Of a stretch of DNA of 45,844 nt, positions 6,980 through 15,806 are shown one piece after another. A program made the position numbers and the translations under genes. Source of the DNA: Candidatus Tritonobacter lacicola (GTDB lineage: Bacteria > Auribacterota > Tritonobacteria > Tritonobacterales > Tritonobacteraceae); the NCBI GenBank assembly GCA_030765135.1, contig JAVCDC010000026.1, positions 1-45,844 of the forward strand, in the 5' to 3' direction. Below the pieces are notes generated by a model. That model did no database searches. It was not told the origin of the DNA and saw only the letters and a program-made list of their open reading frames with translations. Each line of letters opens with the position of its first letter. Positions within the stretch are counted from its first letter, which is position 1.

Positions 6980-8794
6980 TCACTCCGGCTTCAAAACGGC
7001 TATGAAGGCGTTCTGGGGGATGTTTACCTTCCCCACTTTCTTCATCCTCTTCTTTCCCGCCTTCTGCTTCTCCCGGAGCTTCATCTTCCTGGTTATGTCG
7101 CCCCCGTAGAGGCCCGCGGTCACGTCCTTCTTGAGCGCCTTGATCGTCTCGCGGGCGATGATCTTCCCTCCTCCCGCCCTTGCCTGGAGGACGACCTGGA
7201 AGAGGTGGCGGGGGATCACATCCTTGAGCTTCCCCAGCATCTTCCTCGCTTTTTCGGTAGCCTTGCTCCGGTGCACGATGGAGGAGAACGCGTCGACGGG
7301 CTCGCCGCCCACAAGGATCTCCAGCTTGACCATGTCGCTGGGGCGCGTGCCGATGTACTCGTAGTCGAGCGACCCGTAGCCCCGTGTCGTCGATTTAATG
7401 AGATCGTAGAAGTCTATCACGACCTCGTTGAGCGGGAGCTCGAACGTGAGGATGACGCTACGGCCTCCGAGGGTCTCCGTCGCCACGCACTCGCCGCGCC
7501 TCTCCCTCGCGAGCTTCAGGATCCGGCCGATACAGTCCGTCGGGCATATGATGAAGGCCCGTATAAACGGTTCCCGGAATTCCGTTGTTTCGCTCCGGTC
7601 CGGGAAGTGGACCGGATTGTCGAGGCGGAGCGTCCGTCCGTCACGCATTTTCACTTCGTAGATAACATTCGGCGTGGTCATGATGATGTCGAGGTCGTAC
7701 TCCCGCTGGAGGCGCTCCTGGACTATTTCCATGTGCAGGAGCCCCAGGTATCCGCACCGGAAGCCGAGCCCGAGGGCGGCCGAGCTCTCGTTCTGATAAA
7801 CGAAGGCGGGGTCATTCAGCCTGAGCCGCTCGAGGGCAGGCCGCAGCGCGTCGTAGTCGGCGCTGCTGGCGGGGTAGAGCCCGCTGTAGACCATCGGCCT
7901 CAGCTCCTTGAAGTCGGGCAGTGGCGATGCGCAGGGCGTCTTCTCCAGGGTCACGGTGTCGCCTACCTTCACCTCTGCGGTGTCCTTGATGTTCGCGATG
8001 AGGTACCCGACGTCTCCTGCGGACAGTCCGTCCACGGGTGTCGCCCCGGGCCTGAAGACGCCGACCTCCGCGACCTCGTAGGACTTACCGGTGCTCAGGA
8101 GCTTGATTTTCTGCCCGGGAGCAACGTTCCCGTCGAAGATCCTTACGTGGATGACCACGCCGCGGAAGTTGTTGAAGACCGAATCGAAGATGAGCGCGCG
8201 GAGCGGGGCGGAGGCGTCCCCCGAGGGGGGAGGTACTTTCACGATGATCGATTCGATAACCTCCCCGATCCCCGTGCCGTTCTTCGCGCTCACGGTCAGG
8301 ACTTCGTCGCCGGATGCCCCGATCAGGTCGGCGATTTGCTTCATCGTCGCCTCGACGTCCGCGTTGGGGAGGTCGATCTTGTTTATGACGGGGATGATCT
8401 CCAGGTCGTTTGCCACGGCAAGGTAGAGGTTTGCGACGGTCTGGGCCTGCATCCCCTGGGAGGCGTCGATCACGAGGAGTGCTCCCTCGCACGCGGCGAG
8501 GCTCCGGGAGACCTCGTACGAGAAATCGACGTGGCCCGGCGTGTCGATCAGGTTGAGCGTGTGAGGCCCCTCGCCTCCGCCCGCGTACGTCATCTGGACG
8601 TGGTGGGCCTTGATGGTGATCCCCCGCTCCCTCTCGAGGTCCATGTCGTCCAGGACCTGGTCGCGGAACTCCCTCTTCGGGATGGTGTCTGTGATCTGGA
8701 GGAGGCGGTCAGCCAGCGTAGACTTGCCGTGGTCGATGTGGGCTATGATGCAGAAATTCCTGATGTTTTCCTGTCGCCGTATTCCGTTTCCCAT
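6980..8794 (-). CDS. lepA: Translation elongation factor 4 (LepA/EF4) GTPase
   Basis: 604 residues, the usual length. GTPase motifs are intact: G1 AHIDHGKST, G3 DTPGHVDF, G4 NKIDLPNAD. The C-terminal domain ends with DITRKMKLREKQKAGKKRMK and NIPQNAFIAVLKPE, diagnostic for EF4, which acts on the ribosome to rescue or back-translocate stalled elongation complexes. I place the start at ATG 8794 (MGNGIRRQENIRNF); it lies six bases past the stop of a 24-codon lipoprotein gene, suggesting reinitiation-type translational coupling. Longer starts at 8821 and 8866 would overlap that small gene in another frame. The minus-strand order GH13 enzyme, small lipoprotein, lepA suggests an operon. Confidence 0.97.
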   Translation of the reverse strand: MGNGIRRQENIRNFCIIAHIDHGKSTLADRLLQITDTIPKREFRDQVLDDMDLERERGITIKAHHVQMTYAGGGEGPHTLNLIDTPGHVDFSYEVSRSLAACEGALLVIDASQGMQAQTVANLYLAVANDLEIIPVINKIDLPNADVEATMKQIADLIGASGDEVLTVSAKNGTGIGEVIESIIVKVPPPSGDASAPLRALIFDSVFNNFRGVVIHVRIFDGNVAPGQKIKLLSTGKSYEVAEVGVFRPGATPVDGLSAGDVGYLIANIKDTAEVKVGDTVTLEKTPCASPLPDFKELRPMVYSGLYPASSADYDALRPALERLRLNDPAFVYQNESSAALGLGFRCGYLGLLHMEIVQERLQREYDLDIIMTTPNVIYEVKMRDGRTLRLDNPVHFPDRSETTEFREPFIRAFIICPTDCIGRILKLARERRGECVATETLGGRSVILTFELPLNEVVIDFYDLIKSTTRGYGSLDYEYIGTRPSDMVKLEILVGGEPVDAFSSIVHRSKATEKARKMLGKLKDVIPRHLFQVVLQARAGGGKIIARETIKALKKDVTAGLYGGDITRKMKLREKQKAGKKRMKKVGKVNIPQNAFIAVLKPE

Positions 8795-8799
8795 GCCGG

Positions 8800-8874
8800 T
8801 CAGGTCTTTAGCGAGAGGCATCCGGCGCAAACCGTCAGGAGCAGCATGGCCAATGTGAACAGCCATCTTTTCAT
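8800..8874 (-). CDS. Micro-lipoprotein (24 residues) upstream of lepA
   Basis: A 24-codon frame preceded by a near-consensus AAAGGAGGT seven bases from its ATG, the strongest ribosome site in this operon. The peptide starts MKRW, continues with a hydrophobic core LFTLAMLLLTV and reaches CAGC, a lipobox-like end, leaving a mature lipopeptide of only six residues (CLSLKT). This is the layout of tiny lipoproteins such as entericidins. The Cys in the -3 position of the lipobox is unusual. Its TGA lies just before the lepA start. Either it is a real lipopeptide or a leader that sets lepA translation; sequence alone cannot separate these. Confidence 0.5.
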   Translation of the reverse strand: MKRWLFTLAMLLLTVCAGCLSLKT

Positions 8875-8899
8875 CCTCAGCACCTCCTTTTAAGGGTTC

Positions 8900-10198
8900 T
8901 TATTCTTCCTTGAATACGAAAATCTTGGACTGGAGCGGCCCGATTACGATGTCGAGCCGGTTGGGGACGCTGTCCAGGTGGTCTTCGGGCGAGACGTCCA
9001 CCGCCGCCGCATCCGTCCCCAGGAGGCCCGAGAGGCTTTCTATCGCAAGGTTCCCCGGTGTCTTGTTGTTCCGGTTTATGACGACAAGCGCCTTCTCCCT
9101 CCCGTCGTTCGTACTTTTCTTCATGACCAGGAGGTTTTCGCCGAACTCCTTGAGCGCCTCCTGCGGGCCCTCCTCGTTGAAGACCCTGTGCGACGCCTTC
9201 ATCTCGTTCGTCTTCCGGATGAACCCGGAGATGTCGAAGGAGGGCTCCTCCCAGTTCTGCGGCGACGTCCAGAGGACGTCGAGCTTCTTCGTGAAGCCGA
9301 GCTCGTAGCCGATGGGGATCATGACACCGGTGCTGTAAACGGCGGAGAAGAGGTACCGCATCTTGCTGACCCGGTCGTCCCCGTGCGAGTCTGCCGCGGT
9401 CCTTGTCGTGTCGTGGGTCTCTGGGAAAGAGATCGAGTCCGCTATCTCGCGCGTCATGTTGTACTGCTTGAGCAGCCAGGGGCTTGTCATGTCCCACCAT
9501 CTGGAGTTGTTGAAGATGTAGTCGAACCCGCAGGAAGCCGTTTCGAGCGTCTGCTCGTTCGTGCAGCCGAGCGTCTCGGCGGCGAAGAGAACGTCGTCTT
9601 TTTTCGACCTTGCCCGCCCGAGTATCTCCCGCCACAGCTCCGGCGGCACCTGGTAGGCGGCGTCGCACCGGAAACCGTCCCAGCCCGCGTCGATGTAATG
9701 GTCCACCAGCTTCAGCCAGTAGCTCCAGAGGTTGTCACTGTCGGGCGAGGAGTGGTTGTCGATCTCCGCGAGGTCGTCCCAGACGACGATGTTGTCAGAT
9801 CCCGGCGGATCGACGCAGAAGGGGTGCTGGATCTTGCCGTCCACTCCCCTCAGGAACCATCCGGGATGCTCCTCCACCAGGACGGAGTCGTAAGCCGTGT
9901 GGTTGATGACGAGGTCGTTCATGAGCTTCAGGCCCATCTCTTTGACCCCCTCCATGAAAGCGGCGAGCTGGGCGGGCCCGTCCTCCTCCGTCCCCTCGAT
10001 GAAGACGGGGTTCAACCGGTAGTAGTCCTTTATGGCGTAGAGGCTGCCTGAGAAGCCTGTCAGGCTGATGGGGTTGATGAATATCCAGTTGAAGCCCATC
10101 TCCTTCGCCCGCCGGCAGTGCTCCAGCCATTTCGGGATGGTGCCGACGAGCCGGGGAAAGAGGTTGTACAGCCTCATTCCTTCCTTGAATTTCCTCAC
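8900..10198 (-). CDS. Glycoside hydrolase family 13 (alpha-amylase-type) enzyme
   Basis: 432 residues, no signal peptide, so cytoplasmic. The (beta/alpha)8 barrel motifs of GH13 are present: DLVINHTA (region I), GWDGFRCDAAY with the nucleophile Asp (region II), LFAAETLG with the acid/base Glu (region III) and FPETHDTTR with the third carboxylate (region IV). It should act on alpha-glucans or maltooligosaccharides; hydrolase against transferase cannot be decided. The track-length start is GTG 10198; ATG 10177 (MRLYNLFPRL) preceded by AAGGAAGGA is a good alternative. The micro-lipoprotein and lepA follow within 26 bp, so they are probably cotranscribed. Confidence 0.88.
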   Translation of the reverse strand: MRKFKEGMRLYNLFPRLVGTIPKWLEHCRRAKEMGFNWIFINPISLTGFSGSLYAIKDYYRLNPVFIEGTEEDGPAQLAAFMEGVKEMGLKLMNDLVINHTAYDSVLVEEHPGWFLRGVDGKIQHPFCVDPPGSDNIVVWDDLAEIDNHSSPDSDNLWSYWLKLVDHYIDAGWDGFRCDAAYQVPPELWREILGRARSKKDDVLFAAETLGCTNEQTLETASCGFDYIFNNSRWWDMTSPWLLKQYNMTREIADSISFPETHDTTRTAADSHGDDRVSKMRYLFSAVYSTGVMIPIGYELGFTKKLDVLWTSPQNWEEPSFDISGFIRKTNEMKASHRVFNEEGPQEALKEFGENLLVMKKSTNDGREKALVVINRNNKTPGNLAIESLSGLLGTDAAAVDVSPEDHLDSVPNRLDIVIGPLQSKIFVFKEE

Positions 10199-10655
10199 GA
10201 TCTGTCGCCCTGACTTTATAGTATTAATAGTCTCTGTTTATAATTATTCGACTCACCCTTTATCGGAAATTTGTATCTCCCGATAGAACGAGCGAACGGC
10301 AAGGGTGACGGTGACGATGCCCGTTTCGTCTTCCGGTAACGTCTGTCGTCTTGACTATAGACACGTAACCGTTAAACGTTCCCGATACCCCGATGTTCAC
10401 CGGGGCAGGCAGGGCTTCGTTACCCCAACCGTTACCCACCTATGTTAATCTACGGGAAGTTATCATAGATAACTGTCGCCCATAGTCGTTAATTCCACCT
10501 TTATTCCTAGAAGGGGATTCTTCGAGCCTGAAAGGATAGCAGGTACCCGGCTGGAATGAAAAGCTAAAAGCGTCGCGGTGTCGGAAGAAAAGGACCGTGG
10601 GAATTCAGTTGCGAAACGAGGCCTGGGAAAGAGAGTACGTCCTCGTATATATTTC
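10199..10655. other. 457-bp spacer with no recognised feature
   Basis: Lies between the end of the giant PQQ gene and the start of the GH13 gene. It does not contain the phrase repeats found in most other spacers and has a more even base composition. The part nearest the GH13 start is AT-rich (ATTATAAACAGAGAC and TACTATAAAG on the minus strand) and probably holds that gene's promoter. I found no tRNA, riboswitch or small ORF that I could support. Confidence 0.4.
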
Positions 10656-13600
10656 TTAATACCATCCGTAGTCCTTGTCGCCCTGTGGCCCTTGATGGGT
10701 ACCATACGGTCCGCCGCTGTCCTTGTAAAAATCCAGACTTCCAGATGGCGTGGGCGCCGAATTTGGCTGGTAGTTTATTCCAAAGTTTATCGGTGTTGGA
10801 GTAACCGTGGGGGTTGGCGTTACCGTAGGCGTCACGGTCGGCGTCCGTGTCGGCGTACTCGTCGGAGTGTTTGTGGGCGTTATAGTCGGCGTAGATGTCG
10901 AGGTCGGGGTCAGCGTTGGTGTTGGAGTAACGGTAGGCGTACTTGTTGGTGTTGGCGTTACAGTGGGCGTGATCGTGGGCGTGGCCGTTGCTGTGGGATC
11001 CTGAAAAGCGTAGAGCTTGTTATCCCATGAACCCACGTAGACCGCCCCATAACTCCCGATGGCCGGCGAGGAGTAAACTGTGTCTCCCGCCACATAGCTC
11101 CACGAGAAGGCTCCTGTGGAGGTGAGACTGTAGAGCCTGTTATCCTCTGAGCCCACGTAGAGGGCCCCGTCACTCCCGATAGCCGGCGAGGAGCGAACAG
11201 GGTATCGCGTCTTGTAGCTCCACGATAGGGTGCCCGTGGAGTTAAGACTATATAGCCCGACATCCTCTGAGCCCACGTAGAGGGACCCGTCACTCCCTAT
11301 GGCCGGCGAGGAAAAAACATTGGATCCCGTCACATAGCTCCACGATAGTCCGCCCGTGGAGGTGAGACTGTAGAGCCTGTGACCATATGAGCCCACGTAG
11401 ACCGTCCCGTCACTCCCGATGGCAGGTGAGGAGGAAACATCGGTTCCCGTCACATAGCTCCACGAGAGTCCGCCCGCGGAGGTGAGACTGTAGAGCCTGA
11501 AATCATCTGAGCCCACGTAGATCGCCCCGTCACTCCCTATGGCAGGTGAGGAGGAAACATCGGTTCCCGCCACATAGCTCCACGAGAGTCCGCCCGCGGA
11601 GGTGAGACTGTAGAGCCTGTTATCCCGTGAGCCCACGTAGATCGCCCCGTCACTCCCTATGGCAGGTGAGGAGTTAACCCAGGATCCCGTCACATAGCTC
11701 CATGAGAGCACGCCCGTGGAGGTGAGACTGTAGAGCCTGTTATCCCCTGAGCCCACGTAGAGGGACCCGTGACTCCCGATGGCCGACGAAGAACGAACAT
11801 AGGATCCTGTCACATAGCTCCACGCGAGTCCACCCGCGGAGGTAAGACTGTAGAGCCTGTCATCATATGAGCCTATATAGAGGGTCCCATCACTCCCGAT
11901 GGTTGGCGAGGAATTAACCTCGTCTCCCATCACATAGCTCCACGAGAGGGTGCCCGTTTGCGAGCCAACGTACTGGCTCAGTCCCGTATGCCTCGCATCG
12001 TGTCGGAACATCGGCCAGGGTGCATACGGAGTGGGCGTAATAGTTGGCGTCTTTGTAATAGTGGGTGTGTTCGTTATTGTGGGTGTATTTGTCGGTGTTT
12101 GCGTAGCTGCAGGCGTGTTCGACGGAGACGAAGTCGGAGTCCTCGTAGGCGACGGAGTCGCCGTAGAGGTCTGTGTCGGCGTACTTGTTGGTGTTGGCGT
12201 TACAGTGGGCGTGGCCGTTGCTGTGGGATCCTGAAAAGCGTAAAGATTATTATCATATGAACCCACATACACCGTCCCGTCGCTTCCTATGGCCGGCGAG
12301 GAGTCAATAATGTCTCCCGTCACATAGCTCCATGAGAGGGCGCCCGTGGAGGTGAGACTGTAGAGCATGTTATCCAATGAGCCCACATAGATCGCCCCGT
12401 CACTCCCGACGGCCGGCGAGGAGGCAACATACCATCCCGTCACATAGGTCCACGAGAGGGAGCCATTGGAGTTGAGACTGTAGAGCCTGTTATCAAGTGA
12501 GCCCGCGTAGAGGGCCCCGTCACTCCCGATGGCCGGCGAGGAGAAAATTATGCTCCCCCCCGTCACATAGCTCCACGAGAGGGCGCCCGAGGAGGTGAGA
12601 CTGTAGGGCCTATTATCCCTTGAGCCCACATAAAGGGCCCCGTCACTCCCAATGGCCGGCGAGGAGTCAATATCGTTTCCCGTCACATAGCTCCACGAGA
12701 GGGCGCCCGAGGAGGTGAGACTGTAGATCCTGTTATCAGCTGAGCCCACGTAGAGGGCCCCGTCACTCCCGATAGCCGGCGAGGAACGAACCCAGGATCC
12801 CGTCACATAGCTCCACGAGAGGACGCCCGAGGAGGTGAGACTGTAGAGCCTGTTATCAACTGAGCCCACGTAGAGGGCCCCGTCACTCCCGATAGCCGGC
12901 GAGGACCAAACAGAGTCTCCCGTCACATAGCTCCACGAGAGAGCGCCCGTGGAGGTGAGACTGTAGAGCCTGTTATCAACTGAGCCCACGTAGAGGGCCC
13001 CGTCACTCCCGATGGCCGGCGAGGAGGAAACATCGCTTCCCGTCCTATAGGTCCACGAGAGGGTGCCCGAGGAGGTGAGACTGTAGATCCTGTTATCAAG
13101 TGAGCCCACGTAAACCGACCCGTCACTCCCGATGGTTGGCGAGGAATTAACCTCGTCTCCCATCACATAGCTCCACGAGAGTGTTCCCTTCTGCGGGCCC
13201 GCGTACTGGCTCAGGCCTGTATGCCGTGCGTCATGATGAAACATCGGCCAGACCAGCGGATTCTCCGTTTCATAACAGCCTATGCTTGGTGGATTGCGGT
13301 ATAGGTTATTATCCAGATCGTAGCTGGGAGCATAGCTACTGCTTCCCGCTCCGTTGCATGGTGAATAATCCTGTATGTGGTAGTCATCGTTCCCTTCATC
13401 TGCGTAGCGGGGTTCCGTGCTTATCGAGTTACCTCCCTTGATGGCACCGCCATCCCAGTTGGTGGAATTGCCCCATACGTCATTGTAATCAGTATCTAGG
13501 ACAGCGGAGTTCTCCCATATCCCCGTTCCGTTGCCCGTGATTATGCAGTTGCGTATGGACCCGGTAGTTGTTGCATGGTTGCTCCTTATACCGTAACCCG

Positions 13601-15602
13601 ATGTGTTGTCCGCTATTGTGCTATTGACCACCTCCAGATCAGCCCAATCTCCTTCGATGCCACTGCCGTTATCGTTCTCGTATATGAGGCAGGATTCCAC
13701 GGTTATTTCCGAACCCGGGTTCTGGAATAGGTTGCCATGAATCCCATATTGCCCGTTTCCGTAGATCGTGCAGCGTCTGACGGTTGCCGAGGCGGCAAAT
13801 TCGTTGTCCCCGTAAATCCGTATTCCACATTGACTGTTGCCGTAGCTCACGCAGTCTGTAATGAGGTTTCCCGTAGAGCCGTACTCGCAATAGAATCCTG
13901 AGCGATCGGCACCGTGGGAAATTATGTTGTGTGCCTCATTGTAGTCACCGCCGGTCTGCCAGAACTGCACGTTTCGTATGCCGGCATTTCTTATCTCAAA
14001 ATTTTTAAATACCCAATATGATCTATGACACATGAGGCAGTAGTTTCGGGTGCTTTCAGCATCTATCACGGGCCGTGTGAGGGAGTCCGACCACACGGCT
14101 CCCGTATAATCTCCCTGTAACACAATGGGATTTTCGCTTGTGCCGTCGTTTACCATCCCATCGACTTTCTCATTGTACGTTCCACTTCGAACCCAGCAGG
14201 TATCGCCCGCACTAAGCTGAGAAACTGCATAATCGATTGTTTGCCAGGGGCCGCTAGTGCCTCCGGTATAAAACGGGGAGGTTCCATCCCACCCATCGTT
14301 ACCGTTGCTTCCGTCCACAAAGTAGTTTCCCGCAGGCCACGGCGTGGGCGTGCTTGTAATCGTTGGCGTATTCGTAGTCGTAGGGGTGTTTGTGGTCGTT
14401 GGCGTTTGAGTCGGTGTGGGGGTAATTGTTGGCGTATTAGTGATTGATGGGGTTTGAGTAGGTGTTTGCGTAGCTGTAGGCGTGTTCGTCGGAGACGAAG
14501 TCGGAGTCCTTGTAGGCGACGGAGTCGCCGTAGAGGTATGTGTTGGCGTAATGGTTTGTGTATTTGTTGGTGTCGGCGTTGCTATGGGATTTTGAAAAGC
14601 GTAAATATTATCATCATATGAACCCACATACACCACCCCGTCACTCCCGATGGACGGCGAGGAGTAAACATTGTCTCCCGTCACATAGCTCCACGAGAGT
14701 CCGCCCGTGGAGGTGAGACTGTAGAGCCTGTTATCATATGAGCCCACGTAGAGGGCCCCGTCACTCCCGATGGCCGGCGAGGAGCGAACCTCGTCTCCCG
14801 TCACATAGCTCCACGAGAGGGTTCCCGTGGAGGTGAGACTGTAGAGCCTGTTATCTTCCGAGCCCACGTAGAGGGCCCCGTCACTCCCGATGGCCGGCGA
14901 GGAAGAAACATTGCCTCCCGTCACATAGCTCCACGAGAGGGCGCCCGTGGAGGTGAGACTGTAGAGCCTGCCATCATATGATCCCACGTAGAGGGCCCCG
15001 TCACTCCCGATGGCCGGCGAGGAGAGAATACTGAATCCCGTCACATAGCTCCACGAGAGTCCGCCTGTGGAGGTGAGACTGTAGAGCCTGTTATCATATG
15101 AGCCCACGTAGAGGGCCCCGTCACTCCCGATGGCCGGCGAGGAGAAAACATTGGATCCCGTCACATAGCTCCACGAGAGGGCGCCCGTGGAGGTGAGACT
15201 GTAGAGCCTGTAATCATCTGAGCTCACGTAGAGGGCCCCGTCACTCCCGATGGCCGGCGAGGAGTAAGCGGATTTCGTCACATAGCTCCACGAGAGTCCG
15301 CCCGTGGAGGTGAGACTGTAGAGCCTGTTATCATATGAGCTTACGTAGATGGCCCCGTCACTCCCGATGGCCGGTGAGGAGAAAATAGTTAACCCCGTCA
15401 CATAGCTCCACGAGAGTGCGCCCATTTGTGGCCCGACGTACTGACTCTGGCCCGTATGTCTCGCATCATGGCGGAACATCGGCCAGGGAGTGTCGGCGGG
15501 CTGGGCGTGAGCGGCGGGAGAAAGAAGGAAGGTTGAAAGGATGGCAATTGATGAAAAACAGAAGAGAACAGCTACTATAGGATGGCCATCTTTGAGCTTC
15601 AT
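10656..15602 (-). CDS. Giant secreted PQQ-type beta-propeller protein with central beta-helix and Thr/Pro linkers
   Basis: 1648 residues. Signal peptide [19 protein letters not shown], then [12 protein letters not shown], a lead-in that recurs before each propeller. Propeller 1 (residues ~40-335, 7 blades), a Thr/Pro linker, a right-handed beta-helix domain (~425-775, starting [18 protein letters not shown]), propeller 2 (~780-1120, 8 blades), linker, propeller 3 (~1195-1530, 8 blades), linker, and a C-terminal tail [12 protein letters not shown] ... KDYGWY. Each ~41-residue blade reads [25 protein letters not shown](T/S)[10 protein letters not shown], a PQQ-like repeat. DNA of the 123-bp blades is nearly identical, implying recent amplification. 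Start at 15602 has AGAGG upstream and a good promoter. Probably a surface or extracellular binding protein; no enzyme motif was seen. Confidence 0.88.
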   Translation of the reverse strand: MKLKDGHPIVAVLFCFSSIAILSTFLLSPAAHAQPADTPWPMFRHDARHTGQSQYVGPQMGALSWSYVTGLTIFSSPAIGSDGAIYVSSYDNRLYSLTSTGGLSWSYVTKSAYSSPAIGSDGALYVSSDDYRLYSLTSTGALSWSYVTGSNVFSSPAIGSDGALYVGSYDNRLYSLTSTGGLSWSYVTGFSILSSPAIGSDGALYVGSYDGRLYSLTSTGALSWSYVTGGNVSSSPAIGSDGALYVGSEDNRLYSLTSTGTLSWSYVTGDEVRSSPAIGSDGALYVGSYDNRLYSLTSTGGLSWSYVTGDNVYSSPSIGSDGVVYVGSYDDNIYAFQNPIATPTPTNTQTITPTHTSTATPSPTRTPTSSPTNTPTATQTPTQTPSITNTPTITPTPTQTPTTTNTPTTTNTPTITSTPTPWPAGNYFVDGSNGNDGWDGTSPFYTGGTSGPWQTIDYAVSQLSAGDTCWVRSGTYNEKVDGMVNDGTSENPIVLQGDYTGAVWSDSLTRPVIDAESTRNYCLMCHRSYWVFKNFEIRNAGIRNVQFWQTGGDYNEAHNIISHGADRSGFYCEYGSTGNLITDCVSYGNSQCGIRIYGDNEFAASATVRRCTIYGNGQYGIHGNLFQNPGSEITVESCLIYENDNGSGIEGDWADLEVVNSTIADNTSGYGIRSNHATTTGSIRNCIITGNGTGIWENSAVLDTDYNDVWGNSTNWDGGAIKGGNSISTEPRYADEGNDDYHIQDYSPCNGAGSSSYAPSYDLDNNLYRNPPSIGCYETENPLVWPMFHHDARHTGLSQYAGPQKGTLSWSYVMGDEVNSSPTIGSDGSVYVGSLDNRIYSLTSSGTLSWTYRTGSDVSSSPAIGSDGALYVGSVDNRLYSLTSTGALSWSYVTGDSVWSSPAIGSDGALYVGSVDNRLYSLTSSGVLSWSYVTGSWVRSSPAIGSDGALYVGSADNRIYSLTSSGALSWSYVTGNDIDSSPAIGSDGALYVGSRDNRPYSLTSSGALSWSYVTGGSIIFSSPAIGSDGALYAGSLDNRLYSLNSNGSLSWTYVTGWYVASSPAVGSDGAIYVGSLDNMLYSLTSTGALSWSYVTGDIIDSSPAIGSDGTVYVGSYDNNLYAFQDPTATATPTVTPTPTSTPTQTSTATPSPTRTPTSSPSNTPAATQTPTNTPTITNTPTITKTPTITPTPYAPWPMFRHDARHTGLSQYVGSQTGTLSWSYVMGDEVNSSPTIGSDGTLYIGSYDDRLYSLTSAGGLAWSYVTGSYVRSSSAIGSHGSLYVGSGDNRLYSLTSTGVLSWSYVTGSWVNSSPAIGSDGAIYVGSRDNRLYSLTSAGGLSWSYVAGTDVSSSPAIGSDGAIYVGSDDFRLYSLTSAGGLSWSYVTGTDVSSSPAIGSDGTVYVGSYGHRLYSLTSTGGLSWSYVTGSNVFSSPAIGSDGSLYVGSEDVGLYSLNSTGTLSWSYKTRYPVRSSPAIGSDGALYVGSEDNRLYSLTSTGAFSWSYVAGDTVYSSPAIGSYGAVYVGSWDNKLYAFQDPTATATPTITPTVTPTPTSTPTVTPTPTLTPTSTSTPTITPTNTPTSTPTRTPTVTPTVTPTPTVTPTPINFGINYQPNSAPTPSGSLDFYKDSGGPYGTHQGPQGDKDYGWY
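10795..11000 (-). repeat. Thr/Pro linker minisatellite (also at 12030-12235 and 14340-14590)
   Basis: GT-rich imperfect units of GTCGGCGT/GTAGGCGT/GTTGGCGT type encode TPTPT/TPTxTPT on the minus strand. Three such tracts separate the domains of the PQQ protein and share whole sub-blocks, for example GGCGTACTTGTTGGTGTTGG at both 10936 and 12179. Confidence 0.8.
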
Positions 15603-15630
15603 TGTAAAGCCTCTGAGGGATTGCACTAAA

Positions 15631-15659
15631 AATGTAGCATTTTGTCTCATTAATTGCAA
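15631..15659 (-). promoter_or_regulatory. Sigma-70-type promoter for the PQQ propeller gene
   Basis: On the minus strand TTGCAA (15654-15659) and TACATT (15631-15636) are separated by exactly 17 bp, 29 bp ahead of the ATG at 15602. Both hexamers match the consensus at four or more positions. Confidence 0.5.
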
Positions 15660-15731
15660 GGCTGATTGTTGCCCTCGATTACCATTCGCGAGGTTGGTGC
15701 TTCACGTATGCAGAAAAGGTGAGAGGGGCCA

Positions 15732-15776
15732 AGAGAGATTACTTCGCCCCGAATGATTTCGGGCCTCGCAATGACG
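15732..15776. repeat. Short palindromic spacer repeat
   Basis: AGAGATTACTTCGCCCCGAA, a 4-base loop, then TTCGGGCCTCGCAATGACG. CCCGAA/TTCGGG form a 6-bp stem at 15748-15763. It lies 3' of the P-type ATPase gene and looks like a dispersed spacer phrase; only one copy is in this window. Confidence 0.4.
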
Positions 15777-15806
15777 TTCCGTGATGCCGTTTCGTCCTCT
15801 GGGCTA

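Noticed and set aside
7205..8893. 562-codon plus-strand frame opposite lepA
   Set aside because: lepA is certain on the minus strand; the long antisense frame is Arg/Val/Asp-rich and results from GC-rich third positions.
10500..10600. Possible structured RNA or tRNA in the 10.2-10.65 kb spacer
   Set aside because: GGGGATTCTTCGAGCC superficially resembles a tRNA T-arm, but no acceptor stem or anticodon arm can be drawn around it.
11000..15480. Regular ~123-bp repeats resembling a CRISPR or satellite array
   Set aside because: The repeats are multiples of three, stay in one reading frame and encode PQQ-type blades; unit length and lack of unique spacers exclude CRISPR.
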